From Corydoras sp. C115 (Eukaryota > Chordata > Actinopteri > Siluriformes > Callichthyidae), in contig JAFMOC010000007.1 of NCBI GenBank assembly GCA_019802505.1, positions 5,185,001-5,249,000 on the forward strand: a stretch of 64,000 nt of DNA, read 5' to 3'. The notes under the pieces were generated by a model, which saw nothing but the letters and a program-made list of their open reading frames with translations, was not told where the DNA came from and ran no database searches. This document shows positions 1 through 10,297 of the stretch, one piece after another (positions within the stretch are counted from its first letter, which is position 1; each line of letters starts with the position of its first letter). Position numbers and translations under genes: made by a program.

Positions 1-1457
1 AAACTTCAGAGGCTTGGACCCAGGGTAAATCGGAGAATCTACAGTGGGTGACTTCATCACCACTCTTTAGTTGGAGCTAATTCAGTTTCTCTCTGAACAA
101 ACCTTATAAAAAAAAATCCTTATACTTTCGCCTAGAAACACCACTCTTTTAAATGGTAGGGATTTTTGTCCTTTCTCATCTGGCAAAAACTCATAAGATT
201 GAAGTTTTTGAGTTATGCACGTTTGATTGGCATGAGTGAATGAAATTGCCCTATAGACTCCCATGTTAATTTTGTCACCTTTTCTTCATATTCAATTATA
301 ATTTATGACTTAATCTGTAGGATTAGCAAAATGATCCCCAAGGGATTCTCTTTCTAACAATGTCTTCATACATAATCAGCACCATTTGCTGTATATTTCA
401 GCTCATACAGTTCATAGAAGTTCTGGAGCATCAGGGCAACTTTTATTGCCATCTACTCGGCATTTTAATCCCCTTCATGGGCACAGCATTTCAAGTCATC
501 TCTGTAGTTCCTTCAGTAAATACAAATCTAGTTTTTGTTGGTATTATTTTCGAGCAACAGATAATATGCATTTAAACAATTTTTAACATCCCCAACAGCT
601 TCAGGGGTATCTTGGACTTGACTTTGTGATCAATGTGGACTGAGGAAGATAGGGGATGGGGTTTACGCCCCCTCAACAACAATTCAAAAGTTGATTGAAA
701 CTGAGACGTTCAGTCTTACACGCAGCGCAGACCAAACTATTCACTGATCTGCGCAGTGAATTTAAATCGCCTGGCATGAACCATGGGGACGTTGGTTTTT
801 ATTTGCTTGTTGAATAATTTTGGAGGTTAACTTTTCTGTTTATCTACAAATAAACACAAAATGTGTATTATGTTTATGTGGGGTTCAACAAAATTTAACT
901 ACAAAATTTTGGTGGGCGCGCCCTTAACATGCGTCCGCGTTCCTGATTGGTTGACATTCAAACAGCCCGCCTCTCCCCTGATAACAGACAACACAGCCAT
1001 CAAATGGCGGATTATAAAACACGCATTTCAAAACTGCAGTCTGACTATTAATAACAATGTGGGACAACGTCTCAATTTGCAGGACGCCTGAAAAGTAACG
1101 GAATTGCTTGACTTTCCCGTGCAAAGCGGGACATCTGGTCACCCTATCGGCTTCCCATTACTGTCCACCACTCCGGGCATGTGTCTCGCTGCACTCGGTG
1201 TGTGTGTTTCACTGCACCGAGGACAAATACCTGTCTGTGTATAAACACAGTAGGCAAGATAAATCACTTTTGGTTGTGAGACTTTATAGAGAAGGCCAAT
1301 TGAGGCAAATCCAACAAGAAATGCTTCTTAGTGTAAGTTTATGTAAATGCATGCAAACATTTTCTACCTCATTTATTAATTTTGCAGTTTATGAAGACAA
1401 GTAACATGAATATTATTTCTTCATCATGGTACCTGTTAATGAGTGGAATACATTGGA
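1..1457. other. Intergenic DNA, no gene recognised
   Basis: I see no exon with family resemblance here; the short open frames are uncompositional and lack splice context. Two local oddities stand out. An inverted repeat with perfect 8-bp arms and a 7-bp loop lies at 739-761. A locally GC/CpG-richer patch at about 910-1200 holds a reverse CCAAT box (GATTGGTTG) and a TATA-like GATTATAAAA followed by non-coding sequence. The patch could be an old promoter or a decayed DNA transposon; neither can be shown from this sequence alone. Confidence 0.4.
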
Positions 1458-1472
1458 CAGGAAGTGCACATT

Positions 1473-1811
1473 CATTCATTCATTCATTATCTTCCACTTT
1501 ATCCTCTATTAGGGTCACGGTGGGGTTCCCCATGCCCATCCAGGGGAGAATGTCTCGGTTGCTGGGCAGATACACCCAGGACAGGGCGCCAATCTATCGC
1601 TGGGCACACACTCACTCACACAAACACACTCTATAGGGGGCAATTTGGAGAACTCAATTGAATTGATCCATGTTTTTGGACTGTGGGAGAAAACCTGGAG
1701 GAAACCCACACGGACACAGGGAGAACATGGAAACTCCACCCAGATGGGGATTCGAACCGCAAATCCCTAGTGCTGAGAGGCGAACGTGCTAACCACTAAG
1801 CCACCGCGTCT
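1473..1811 (-). mobile_element. tRNA-derived SINE, copy 1
   Basis: This is a full-length member of the dominant SINE family of the window, in reverse orientation. The GAAT-type tail is at the left and the tRNA-like head at the right. It is bounded by a perfect 15-bp target-site duplication, CAGGAAGTGCACATT, at 1458-1472 and 1812-1826, which shows insertion by target-primed reverse transcription. In the family the head carries an A-box-like TGGCTTAGTGG and a B-box GGTTCGAATCC. The family resembles the Mermaid-type repeats of fishes from memory; that name is tentative. Confidence 0.9.
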
Positions 1812-1826
1812 CAGGAAGTGCACATT

Positions 1827-3147
1827 TTACATTTAGTCTGTTAGAAGCAGTAAAAAATTGGCAGATGTAAAGGTTTTAGGTGAGTTTGACAAGAGCCAGA
1901 CAACTGGGTCAGAGCATCTCTGAAACTGCAGCTTTTGTGGGATGTTGTGGGATGCATATGGGACGTAAAGGCTGGCGCATGTGGCTCAAAGTATAAATTT
2001 CCCAAAAAGTTATTGCTGATTTGAATAGAAAGGTGTCAGAATATGCAGTGCATCACAGTTTTTGGTGTATGGAGGTGCATGCCCACATATCAGTCAGGGT
2101 GCTAATGCTGACTCCTGTTCACCACTGAAGGTGAACACGCAATGAAAAAAAAATTGATCAGGTCTGATTTGTTAAAGAACATCATACAATTATCAAAAAA
2201 ATAGAGGCTTTCACAAAGTGTATGCTGTCCAAACATTTTCACATGCAGGTGGCTGGAGAGGGGATGTTAGGTACCCATGGAACGTTCAAGCCATGTGCAT
2301 TGCGGCAGGAAGACTGAGAATACTGCGTCGCCACCCTCTCTCCCCTCTATGCTTGGGTATTATAAAAATGTGAGGCCAGAAATAGTTTCTTTTCCCACCA
2401 GCAGCTCTTTGAACTGATTGTCATTCATGATGTGTCGGAATATTTACATATAAATATGATGTTACCACATATGACTGATTGGTATTTTGCTTATTTCAAT
2501 AAGTATACACAAAAATAATTCAATACAGAGTCTGTGTTTGCTATTATATGATGTGTAATTTAATAAAAAGTTTCCTTGTTTCCTACCTATTTTGTCTATT
2601 AACAATCTTATGTAATCTTATTTGTTGTCTGTATGATCGTTACTGAGTTCTGTACTTTATTTAAAAACTGTTCTATAAACAAGCAGTGGCTTGTACATTG
2701 ACTTCAGACCTTTTTAAACATGTAGTAAACCAGTTTTGAATGTGTCATAATTAATATATTTCATGTTCGCTTTCAATTTAATTTTAAGTGCCATGACTTG
2801 TTTTGCCGTTATTTTAATCTAAACCCTTAATCTGTTTTGTCCTACTTTGTTACCTTGTTTTGAAAATAATACAAAATAATAATTATACAATTACTAATGC
2901 TAATATTAATATTACAAATATTAACTTAAAAGGGAGAATGCATGTGTATCAGTGTATGGTGTATGGTATGAGCTGAGTCTGATTATCTTATTTTGGTGTT
3001 TAAAGGTTGCTGTCTGTGTGTTGGTGCTGTCTCTGTGATATGTATGGTGTGGTGTAAAGTGTGCAATGTGGTTTGAAGTGTGTGTGCAGTGTGTGTGTAG
3101 TGAAGTTTGTTATGTGTATGTGGGTTTCTTGGTTGATTATTTATGGT
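1827..3147. other. AT-rich intergenic DNA with TG-rich tract
   Basis: No gene recognised. From about 2940 to 3120 the sequence is TG-rich with irregular GTGTATGG-like units, a decayed simple repeat that produces a spurious His/Thr-rich open frame on the minus strand. The rest is AT-rich and featureless to inspection. Confidence 0.5.
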
Positions 3148-3149
3148 AT

Positions 3150-3445
3150 GGGTTGGTATCCTAATAGCTTGGCCACACGAGCTTTGATGTCTCAGTATTT
3201 TTGTCACATGTAGATTGGTGTCCTAATAGTTTGTACACATCTTGGAAGGTATCACAATATTTTGATTATATCTGGGCTAGTGGCCTAAAACGTGTTGGAT
3301 TAGAGTTTTAAAAATGCAAAATCTCTCTTGGGTCCTAATACTTTTGTCTAGACACCAATTGATGTCCCAATAATTTTGAAAACATTTAGCAATACTTGTT
3401 CTCACATGTGAATTGGTGTCTCAATATTTTGGCCACATGCTACTT
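3150..3445. repeat. Degenerate ~31-bp minisatellite
   Basis: Copies of a unit like TTGGTGTCCTAATATTTTG recur at 3153, 3183, 3215, about 3246, 3278, 3328, 3359 and 3413. The spacings are 30, 32, 31, 32, 50, 31 and 54 bp. Units differ by many substitutions, so the array is old. The core GTCCTAATACTTTTGTC resembles a common Tc1-type terminal sequence of fishes, so a transposon terminus may have seeded the array; that origin is inference. Confidence 0.65.
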
Positions 3446-3880
3446 GCAAAGTCATTGTCATTTACAGAGTTAAATAGTGTGCAAACATCAGATAACATGT
3501 ATGGATTGGTTGAATATTATGTAATAATGCTTCATTAATTTCATAACATCTTGAATTAATCATTTAAAAATATTCTTATATGAATAATTTAACATATACA
3601 TATACATTTTCTACATAATTAAACATAAATGTGTGCAACTTAAACTAAACTAAAAAAAAGCATGTGGGAGACACCATAAATGTATATAGGAAGATGCCCA
3701 GTTAGATTTTATAAATAGCATAAAAGAAAAACATGAAAGTCATTTTAATCTATACTGAATGATAAAATGGAAAAATAAAGATTAGCAATATTTTTTTCTA
3801 GTTTTGAATTTAAGGGAGAAATCTTGCTGCTACTTTTTGAGGTTTGACACACACACACACACAAACGCACACATTCCAGG
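3446..3880. other. AT-rich spacer with short CA repeat
   Basis: No gene seen. A short CA microsatellite lies at about 3847-3862, immediately before the LINE tail. Confidence 0.5.
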
Positions 3881-3996
3881 ATTCAAGGATTTTTATTGTC
3901 ACATCTCCTAGTACCGGAATACTGGTGAGTGAAAAACTTATGTGCAAGTACCCACAACTGTGCAAAAAGCAATATTTACAAGTATAAAGGAAAATT

Positions 3997-4310
3997 CTAC
4001 CATCCTTCTTCCGCTTTATCCTCTATTAGGGTCGGAGTGGGGTTCCCCATGCCCATCCAGGGGAGAATGTCTCGGGCGCTGGGCAGATACACCCAGGACA
4101 GGGTGCCAATCTATCACTGGGCACACACACAAACACACTCTATATGGGGCAATTTGGAGAACTCAATTGACTTGATCCATGTTTTTGGACTGTGGGAGGA
4201 AACTGGAGAACCCGGAGGAAACCCACGTGGACACAGGGAGAACATGGAAACTCCACCCAGATGGGGATTCGAACCGGGAATCCCTAGTGCTGAGAGGCGA
4301 ACGTGCCGCC
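3997..4310 (-). mobile_element. tRNA-derived SINE, copy 2 (head deleted)
   Basis: Reverse-oriented SINE flanked by GGAAAATT at 3989-3996 and 4311-4318. It lacks the A-box part of its head. The deletion joins two CGTG microhomologies, so the sequence runs directly from GAACGTG to CCGCC. Confidence 0.85.
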
Positions 4311-4343
4311 GGAAAATTAGACAATAAAATTAAAATATAAAAA

Positions 4344-4690
4344 TTCATTCATTCATTATCTCCCACTATATCCTCTATTAGGGTCGCGGTGGGGTTCCCC
4401 ATGCCCATCCAGGGGAGAACGTTTCGGGCGCTGGGCAGATAGACCCAGGACAGGGCGCCAATCCATTGCTGGGCACACACTCACTCACACAGACACACTC
4501 TATATGGGGCAATTTGGAGAATTCAATTGACTTGATCCGTGTTTTTGGACTGTGGGAGGAAACCGGAGAACCCGGAGGAAACCCACACGGACACGGGGAG
4601 AACATGGAAACTCCACCCAGATGGGGATTGGAACCGGGAATCCCTAGCGCTGAGAGGCGAACGTGCTAACCACTAAGCCACCGTGCTGCC
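4344..4690 (-). mobile_element. tRNA-derived SINE, copy 3, left edge of the tandem duplication
   Basis: Full-length reverse-oriented SINE with a perfect 10-bp target-site duplication AAATATAAAA (4334-4343 and 4691-4700). It sits at the left boundary of the duplicated block. The DNA to its right is repeated after the SINE at 15971-16285; the DNA to its left is not. Confidence 0.9.
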
Positions 4691-5291
4691 AAATATAAAA
4701 CTTTAAATATAAAATATAAGAAAAGTCTGGAGATTTAGATGAAATGAAAATCGGAGAGGGTGTATGTAAAAGTCTGTGGGTGCTGTGAAGCAACGTGCAG
4801 TGTTTTTTTAAGGTGCCAGTTGTACGAGTTTGGGCAGTACACAGTTCTACTGGCCGTTCCACAGTCTGGTTGCCTGGGGGAAGAAGCTGTCTCTAAACCG
4901 GCTGGTTCTGGTCTTTAAGCTTCTGAGCCTCTTTCCACTCGGCAACTGTGAGAAGGCAGTGGCTAGGGTGAGTGGGGTCCTTAATGATGCCTCCAGATTT
5001 CCTCAGACAGCAGTTTGTGTATAGGTCCTGAAGGTTTGGGAGCTGAACCCTGGTGATGTACTACACTCTTCGGACTACCCTCTGCAGGGATTTATGCTCA
5101 AGAGCTGTACAATTCCGAAACCAGCTGGTAATGCTTCCTGTCGGGACACTTTCCACACATTGTAAATCATGCAAAACTCAAATAAAAACATAATTTTAAG
5201 TGAATTAGGTCGTTGATATTGTTTAAAATTAACCTCATTAAACAGATCAATGTACTGGTGTACTACAATTATGTAATACTAATTCAAACTA

Positions 5292-5643
5292 GGCGGCACG
5301 GTGGCTTAGTGGTTAGCATGTTCACCTCTCAGCACTAGGGATTCCCGGTTCGAATCCCCATTTGGGTGGAGTTTCCATGTTCTCCCCGTGTCTGCGTGGG
5401 TTTCCTCCGGGTTCTCTGGTTTCCTCCCACAGTCCAAAAACATGGAGCAAGTCAATTGAATTCTCAAAATTGCCCCATATAGAGTGTGTTTGAGTGTGTG
5501 AGTGTGGGCCCAGCGATGGATTGGCGCCCTGTCCTTGGTCTATCTGCCCAGCGCCCGAGACGTTCTCCCGTGGATGGGCATGGGGAACCCCACCGCGACC
5601 CTAATAGAGGATAAAGCGGGAGATAATGAATGAATGAATGAAT
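5292..5643 (+). mobile_element. tRNA-derived SINE, copy 4
   Basis: Forward copy with perfect target-site duplication AATTCAAACTA (5281-5291 and 5644-5654). The tRNA-like head shows an A box (TGGCTTAGTGG) and a B box (GGTTCGAATCC); the tail is GAATGAATGAATG. The copy at 16767-17081 has the same duplication, so this insertion predates the tandem duplication. Confidence 0.9.
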
Positions 5644-5803
5644 AATTCAAACTAATAGATAAAACTAATGGATCGGTTTAATATGATGAAATAACATTCT
5701 TAATCAATTTTATGTAATTTATATACATAAAAATACACTTCTATTAACTCTGAAGTGTAATTCTTATTATACAAGTAAAAAGCTGTGGTCCGCAGGTTGT
5801 TTT

Positions 5804-5884
5804 GCTCTCCTCCTTCTCCTCCTCCCCCTCCACCACCTCCTCCTCCTCCTCCTCCACCACCTCCTCCTCCTCCTCCCCCTCCTC
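5804..5884 (+). repeat. CCT-rich polypyrimidine tract upstream of GST copy A
   Basis: A nearly pure C/T run of CCT units with CCACC interruptions lies about 260 bp before the GST start codon. Such mirror-like polypurine/polypyrimidine tracts can form triplex DNA and slip during replication. The homologous tract in unit B has a different unit count and is directly adjacent to a deletion. Confidence 0.85.
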
Positions 5885-6143
5885 ATGAGCTGCAGGTTGT
5901 ATCTCGCGCAACCTTTGCTACGAAGACAGCCGTCGCCCTTATATCCAGCTCCCACCCCTAATTTCATTGCATGCCATTGGTCACGGCACTCGTCATGTTC
6001 GTCATAGACCGTTTATGATTGGTGGAGACGGTTAGTAGTCGGGCGAGTTTCATTCAGCAGTGCGTTTTGTCAAGAGCGTTCGGAAAGCAGCAAACTTCTG
6101 GCATCGGCTTACAAACAACAGATCGTTTAATACAGCACCGAAA
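5885..6143 (+). promoter_or_regulatory. Probable GST copy A promoter and 5' UTR
   Basis: The segment between the CCT tract and the start codon contains a TATA-like TTATAT at 5939-5944 and two reverse CCAAT boxes (ATTGG at 5976-5980 and 6018-6022). The last ~115 bp are shared with unit B and probably belong to the 5' UTR. Bases 5885 to about 6029 are absent from unit B. An upstream in-frame ATG at 6060 would add 28 residues that do not resemble the family, so I place the start at 6144. Confidence 0.55.
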
Positions 6144-8809
6144 ATGTCCGAAAAAGTTGTACTTTATTACTTTGACGGGCGCGGCAAGATGGAGTCCATT
6201 CGGTGGCTTCTGGCTGTTGCTGGTGTAGAGGTTTGTTTTTTCTTCTGCAATCTGTTTAGAGTTTAACGCTTAAATACAAGTTTAATATTCAGCCTGCTTT
6301 TCATACACAGTTTGAAGAGGTTCTTCTGACCACAAAGGAGCAATTCCAGAAACTGATTGATGGTACACATGTTCTCATTATAATTTCATAAAAACTATTT
6401 ACTGTACTGCTTTTAGAGAAAACTGATTAAATACTATTAACACTTCTGGATTGTAGTTTCAGTATCCATGTATATATAAGTGGATATGTATGTGTATATA
6501 CTGTATATTATAGTGGGAATGTTTTAATTAAGTTTATTATTAACATATGGGTTGTGAATAAAGATGAAGTAATCATTAAGTGAAAGTTAAAGATTAAAGG
6601 TATGGTTTGGTTTATCCTTAGGATTAAAGGAAATTATATGGGTTTATATGAGATGTATGTTGTTTAACAGTACATATTCTGCCTTGTGTGTATACCTGAC
6701 CAAGAGCTCCAACTCCAACTCATGTTGGGATACTTGTCCACTTTAGAGAAAAGCACCTGTTAAATGACCTCACATAATCATTTATATGTCCCGTAGCACA
6801 TAAATATAATAAAATGCACAATGGGGAAATTCACAATAATTAAAATAAATAAATGAGCAGACATTTGAAAATGGTTTTAAAATATATGGTTATTTAAAAT
6901 CATTTCTTACAGTATTGTTCTTTTTATTTATACATTTTTAGTATATATATATAGTAAATATATTTTAGTATATATAAGTAAATATAAACAATTTATTCAT
7001 ATTAGTTCTACTTTTGTAGCAAAGCAGCTTTTTAATATATGTTTCTCTGGTGTTTAGGACTTTTGTTCAGAATGATGTATAAGATTTCGTTTTCATGCAG
7101 ATGGAGCACTAATGTTTCACCAAGTTCCTCTAGTTGAAATGGATGGAATGAAACTTGTACAGACAAAGGCTATCCTAAACTACATTGCTGGAAAATACAA
7201 CCTCTATGGAAAAGATCTAAAAGAGCGCTATATGTCAGTAAACCTTCCGAGAGATTTTTGATGTTGAAAACAATAACATCGGTAATTTTTGATTATTCAT
7301 ATATGGAACCCTAAGTTGATCCTATTGAGCATTGTTTTTGTTTTCTTTTAAGGATTGATATGTACTCAGAAGGTGCTAGAGACATTATGGACATGATAAT
7401 GATTCTCCCTTTTACACCACAAGACAAAAAGCAGAGTCAAATGGAGAAGATTCAGTGCAAAGCTGTAGAGCGTAGTCTACCATCTTATGAAAAGGTATGC
7501 AATGCTATTTCACTAATTGTTTATTTCGCATATCTATCCATCCATCATCTTCCGCTTTATCCTCTATTGGGGTCACGGGGGGGGGGGGGGTGTACACCCA
7601 GGACAGGGTGCACCCAGGACAGGGCGCCAATCTATCGCTGGGCACACTAACTCAGCGATAGATTGGCGCCCTGTCCTGGGTGTGCCCTGTCCTGGAACCC
7701 GGAGGAAACCCACGCGGACACGGGGAGATCATGGAAACTCCACCCAGATTGGGATTCGAACCGGGAATCCCTAGCGCTGAGAGGCAAACATGTTAATCAC
7801 TAAGCCACCATGCCGTCCTGCTTATGTTGCATATGTGTTTATAAATTAAATTTTTAATGTGTGTGTATATGTATGTTTTTGCATACATAGGCTCTCACTG
7901 TTTCTCAGTACCTTGTGGGCAACAAGCTGAGTTGTGCAGATGTGCATTTTCTGGAAGCCACTCTTATGCTGGAGGAGTTATACCCCTCAATTTTATCCAA
8001 ATTTCCTAAAATCCAGGTCAGTCTCACTATATTCTATGTTTTCTTGTAAAGCAAGTCCGTCCCCAGACAAATTAAAGATTTAAAAGCTTATATACTTAGA
8101 CAGCTCGACTTGGACCCAGTACAGCAAAATATAGTATTTGTTTTAATTTCTGTATTGTAATGCAATTGTGATGAAAAAAAAAAAAACACCTAACTGTTAA
8201 TATGATCATTTTAATTTATTGATTGATAGAAATCAGGTTTAGCTGTCATACATGTAGGTGCATTAGGATAAATTATGGGCAACAACTTTTCTATAAATGA
8301 GCCATTGCTCAAATGTTTAGACAGAAAAGCAAGTGGCCTATTTCCCAAATTTAAAGTAAATTTATTGTTATTTTCATTGTCTAAAGGTTCCTGTGCAAGC
8401 AGTCCTTTATTAACTAATGTAAATATGTCACTAAAATCTCATCAGACTACAGATGTATTGTTAAAGTGGGAATGCCATATGAAGTAATCTAGCACTGTGT
8501 GCCTTTTGAACTGAAGATTATTATGGTTAGGTGTAGATTAACATTAATTATTAACTTGTAAAATCACTCCTTGAACTGGACTGGGTTTTATAAATATCAG
8601 TGTTTCGTAATAATATGTTGCTTACACACTACAGTCATAACTCTTAAACCATATACTTCTTTTCCATATATTTCTTTCAGAATTTTCAAAAAAGAATGAA
8701 GGAAATTCCAGCAATCAGCAAATACCTGCAGCCTGGTAGTAAGAGAAAGCCTCAGCCTGATGAGGTGTATGTAAAAACTGTGATGAATGTATTGAGCCAT
8801 CTCTTTTAA
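6144..8809 (+). CDS. gsta: Alpha-class glutathione S-transferase, copy A
   Basis: A cytosolic enzyme that conjugates glutathione to electrophiles and lipid peroxidation products. The coding exons are 6144-6230, 6311-6362, 7101-7233, 7353-7494, 7891-8016 and 8681-8809; all junctions have GT/AG and matching phase. They add up to 222 aa, the size of human GSTA1. Visible features are catalytic Tyr9 in YYFDGRGKMES, glutathione-site Gln54-Val55 and Gln67-Thr68, the alpha-class MESIRWLL segment, and LxGKD/KxKER loops. Residue 15 is Lys, where mammalian alpha enzymes have Arg; from memory fish members often have Lys. The H-site positions read Met107, Ile108 and Phe111. The reading frame looks intact, and an AATAAA lies at 9234-9239. 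It is tail to tail with TMEM14A (stop codons 642 bp apart). Alpha class is clear; orthology to a single mammalian GSTA is not expected. Confidence 0.95.
7528..7817 (-). mobile_element. tRNA-derived SINE, copy 5, internally rearranged
   Basis: Reverse SINE in GST intron 4-5 of copy A. A long G run lies near the tail end. In the middle, a short stretch (about 7625-7695) repeats the TGGCGCCCTGTCCTGGGTGT segment in inverted orientation, replacing normal SINE sequence. The paralogous SINE at 19119-19455 lacks this inversion, so it arose after the duplication. Confidence 0.8.
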
Positions 8810-9450
8810 TTGGTGGTCATAGAAATAACCACTAATTGATTGAAGCGCTTACAAGTAATCAGTTAAAATCAGCTTTACAATTAATCCTACATTGTAATCA
8901 AACTCATGCAGAATCAATGAGAAAAGCTCACCTTTTTATTATTCACCAGAATTAACCATTTTAAGTAGCTTTGTATAAGTTCTACCAAACTACTCTAAAA
9001 ACCTTTAAGTATATTAAAAAATGTCTTGGTTAGGTTTGGAAAGACTGGTGTCACACAATATTCAAATATATAATGGATTACATTTGTTGAATTGTTACTT
9101 TTGTTTTTTACATGGCCTCTGTTTGTTTAAAATGATGAGGACAAAATAATACCATGTGTCCATAATTTTTAACTTATATAATTATATTATAATTATAAAT
9201 AATTATAATAATTTTTAACTAAATCATAACTTAAATAAAGTTTTTGAAGACTTCTCAATGACCTGTATTTTATTTTCCCTACAACTCAAGTTCTACAAGC
9301 TATAAATAGCCATACTGTGTGGAAATATTGGAATATGTTGATGTGATAAGTTTTTTATCTGCTGTAATACATATTTTGTAAAAAATCATTTATTTGGAAT
9401 GTACAAGAGGAGTTATCTTCTTGGATTGACTTGTTCATTATTGGTAGTTT
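8810..9450. other. 3' UTR and convergent intergenic DNA (unit A)
   Basis: AT-rich sequence between the GST stop and the TMEM14A stop. Plus-strand AATAAA is at 9234-9239 for GST. A minus-strand AATAAA (TTTATT on plus at 9389-9394) fits the TMEM14A 3' end. A ~60-bp AT-rich stretch containing the GST AATAAA is absent from unit B. Confidence 0.55.
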
Positions 9451-9780
9451 TCAGAGAAGAAACAAGCGCACAGTCATCAGGAGACTGAAAAAAAGCACAA
9501 AATGACCTTTAGTGCACTGCAGTTACAAAAATGTTGGCTAAAGGACCACGTTAAACAAAGACCTGATGTTAGCTGATAAACAGCTGATACTTTGAGCTTT
9601 GTTTAGCCTTTAAAAATACAACATATCTTAACCAATAGAAGATTTAATTTACAACATTAGATTCTTATTTTAAATGTAAATCCTAGAGATAAACAAAGCT
9701 CTTAATACTTACCTTAATCCTGTCATAATACCAGCAGGCATCAATTTTCCAGATTTCTTGAATCTCATTCCCATAACAAG

Positions 9781-10297
9781 GACCTTGTATGTGGCTTGAT
9801 TCATAATGTGCTTCGCAAAGATTAACCTGCCCAATTCCAGACGCATACCTGAGGCATGCCCAGATCATCACTGATCCTCCACCAAATTTCACAGTGTGTG
9901 CAAGACACTGTGGCTTGTAAACCTCTCCAGGTCTCTGTCTAACCATTGGACAACCAGGTATTGAGCAAAGCTAAAAATTGGACTCATCAGAGAAGATGAC
10001 ATTACTCCAGTCCTCTATGATCCAATCCTTATGGTCTTTTGCAAACTTCAGCTTGGCTATACTATGGCTATGCTTCTCATTGATGAAAGGTTTTTTTCTA
10101 TCTTTACATGACTTCAGCCCTGAATCTAGGAACCAGTTACAAAATGTTCTTTGCACTTCACCCCAGCTGCCATTTTCTATTTCTTTTGGTCACTTGATGT
10201 CATCTTGAATTGCTGTCATACATGAAGAGATGCTGATTTTTTAGAAAACTGTGTAGTGGTCACTACATTTGTTTCCAGAGCTGAGTCCAGACACACA
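9781..10297 (-). mobile_element. Tc1-like transposase fragment, unit A
   Basis: Minus-strand frames encode remnants of a Tc1/mariner transposase, for example WSNVIFSDESNF around 9975, which matches the first-Asp motif region, and a KFGGGSVMIWA-like stretch near 9870. Frames are broken and no matched inverted repeats were identified. It forms part of the TMEM14A intron. The deletion that damages TMEM14A exon 3 ends exactly at this fragment. Confidence 0.7.

Larger units (their letters stand above)
3880..5165 (-). mobile_element. Rex1/L2-type LINE 3' region, interrupted by two SINEs
   Basis: The start (GGATTTTTATTGTCACAT at about 3887) is a typical reverse-complemented 3' tail of a fish CR1-group LINE. 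Interior sequence resumes after the SINEs at about 4700-5165, with the familiar TCTGGTTGCCTGGGGGAAGA stretch. Only the 3' end is present and no reverse transcriptase remains. The interior part recurs in duplicated unit B at about 16286-16640 without the tail, which places the duplication breakpoint inside the SINE at 4344-4690. Confidence 0.7.

Noticed and set aside
3929..4669. Open frames reading GSPCPSRGECLG, GNLENSIDLIHVFGLWEETGEPGG and similar
   Set aside because: They are translations of the SINE body and recur wherever the SINE occurs, in both orientations.
5292..5360. Functional tRNA gene suggested by A and B boxes
   Set aside because: The boxes are in the SINE head; it cannot fold into a proper cloverleaf by eye and is repeated with the SINE body.
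6060..6143. Upstream in-frame ATG extending GST by 28 residues
   Set aside because: The extension has no family resemblance, and the GST family starts at MSEKVVLYYF; it is more likely 5' UTR.
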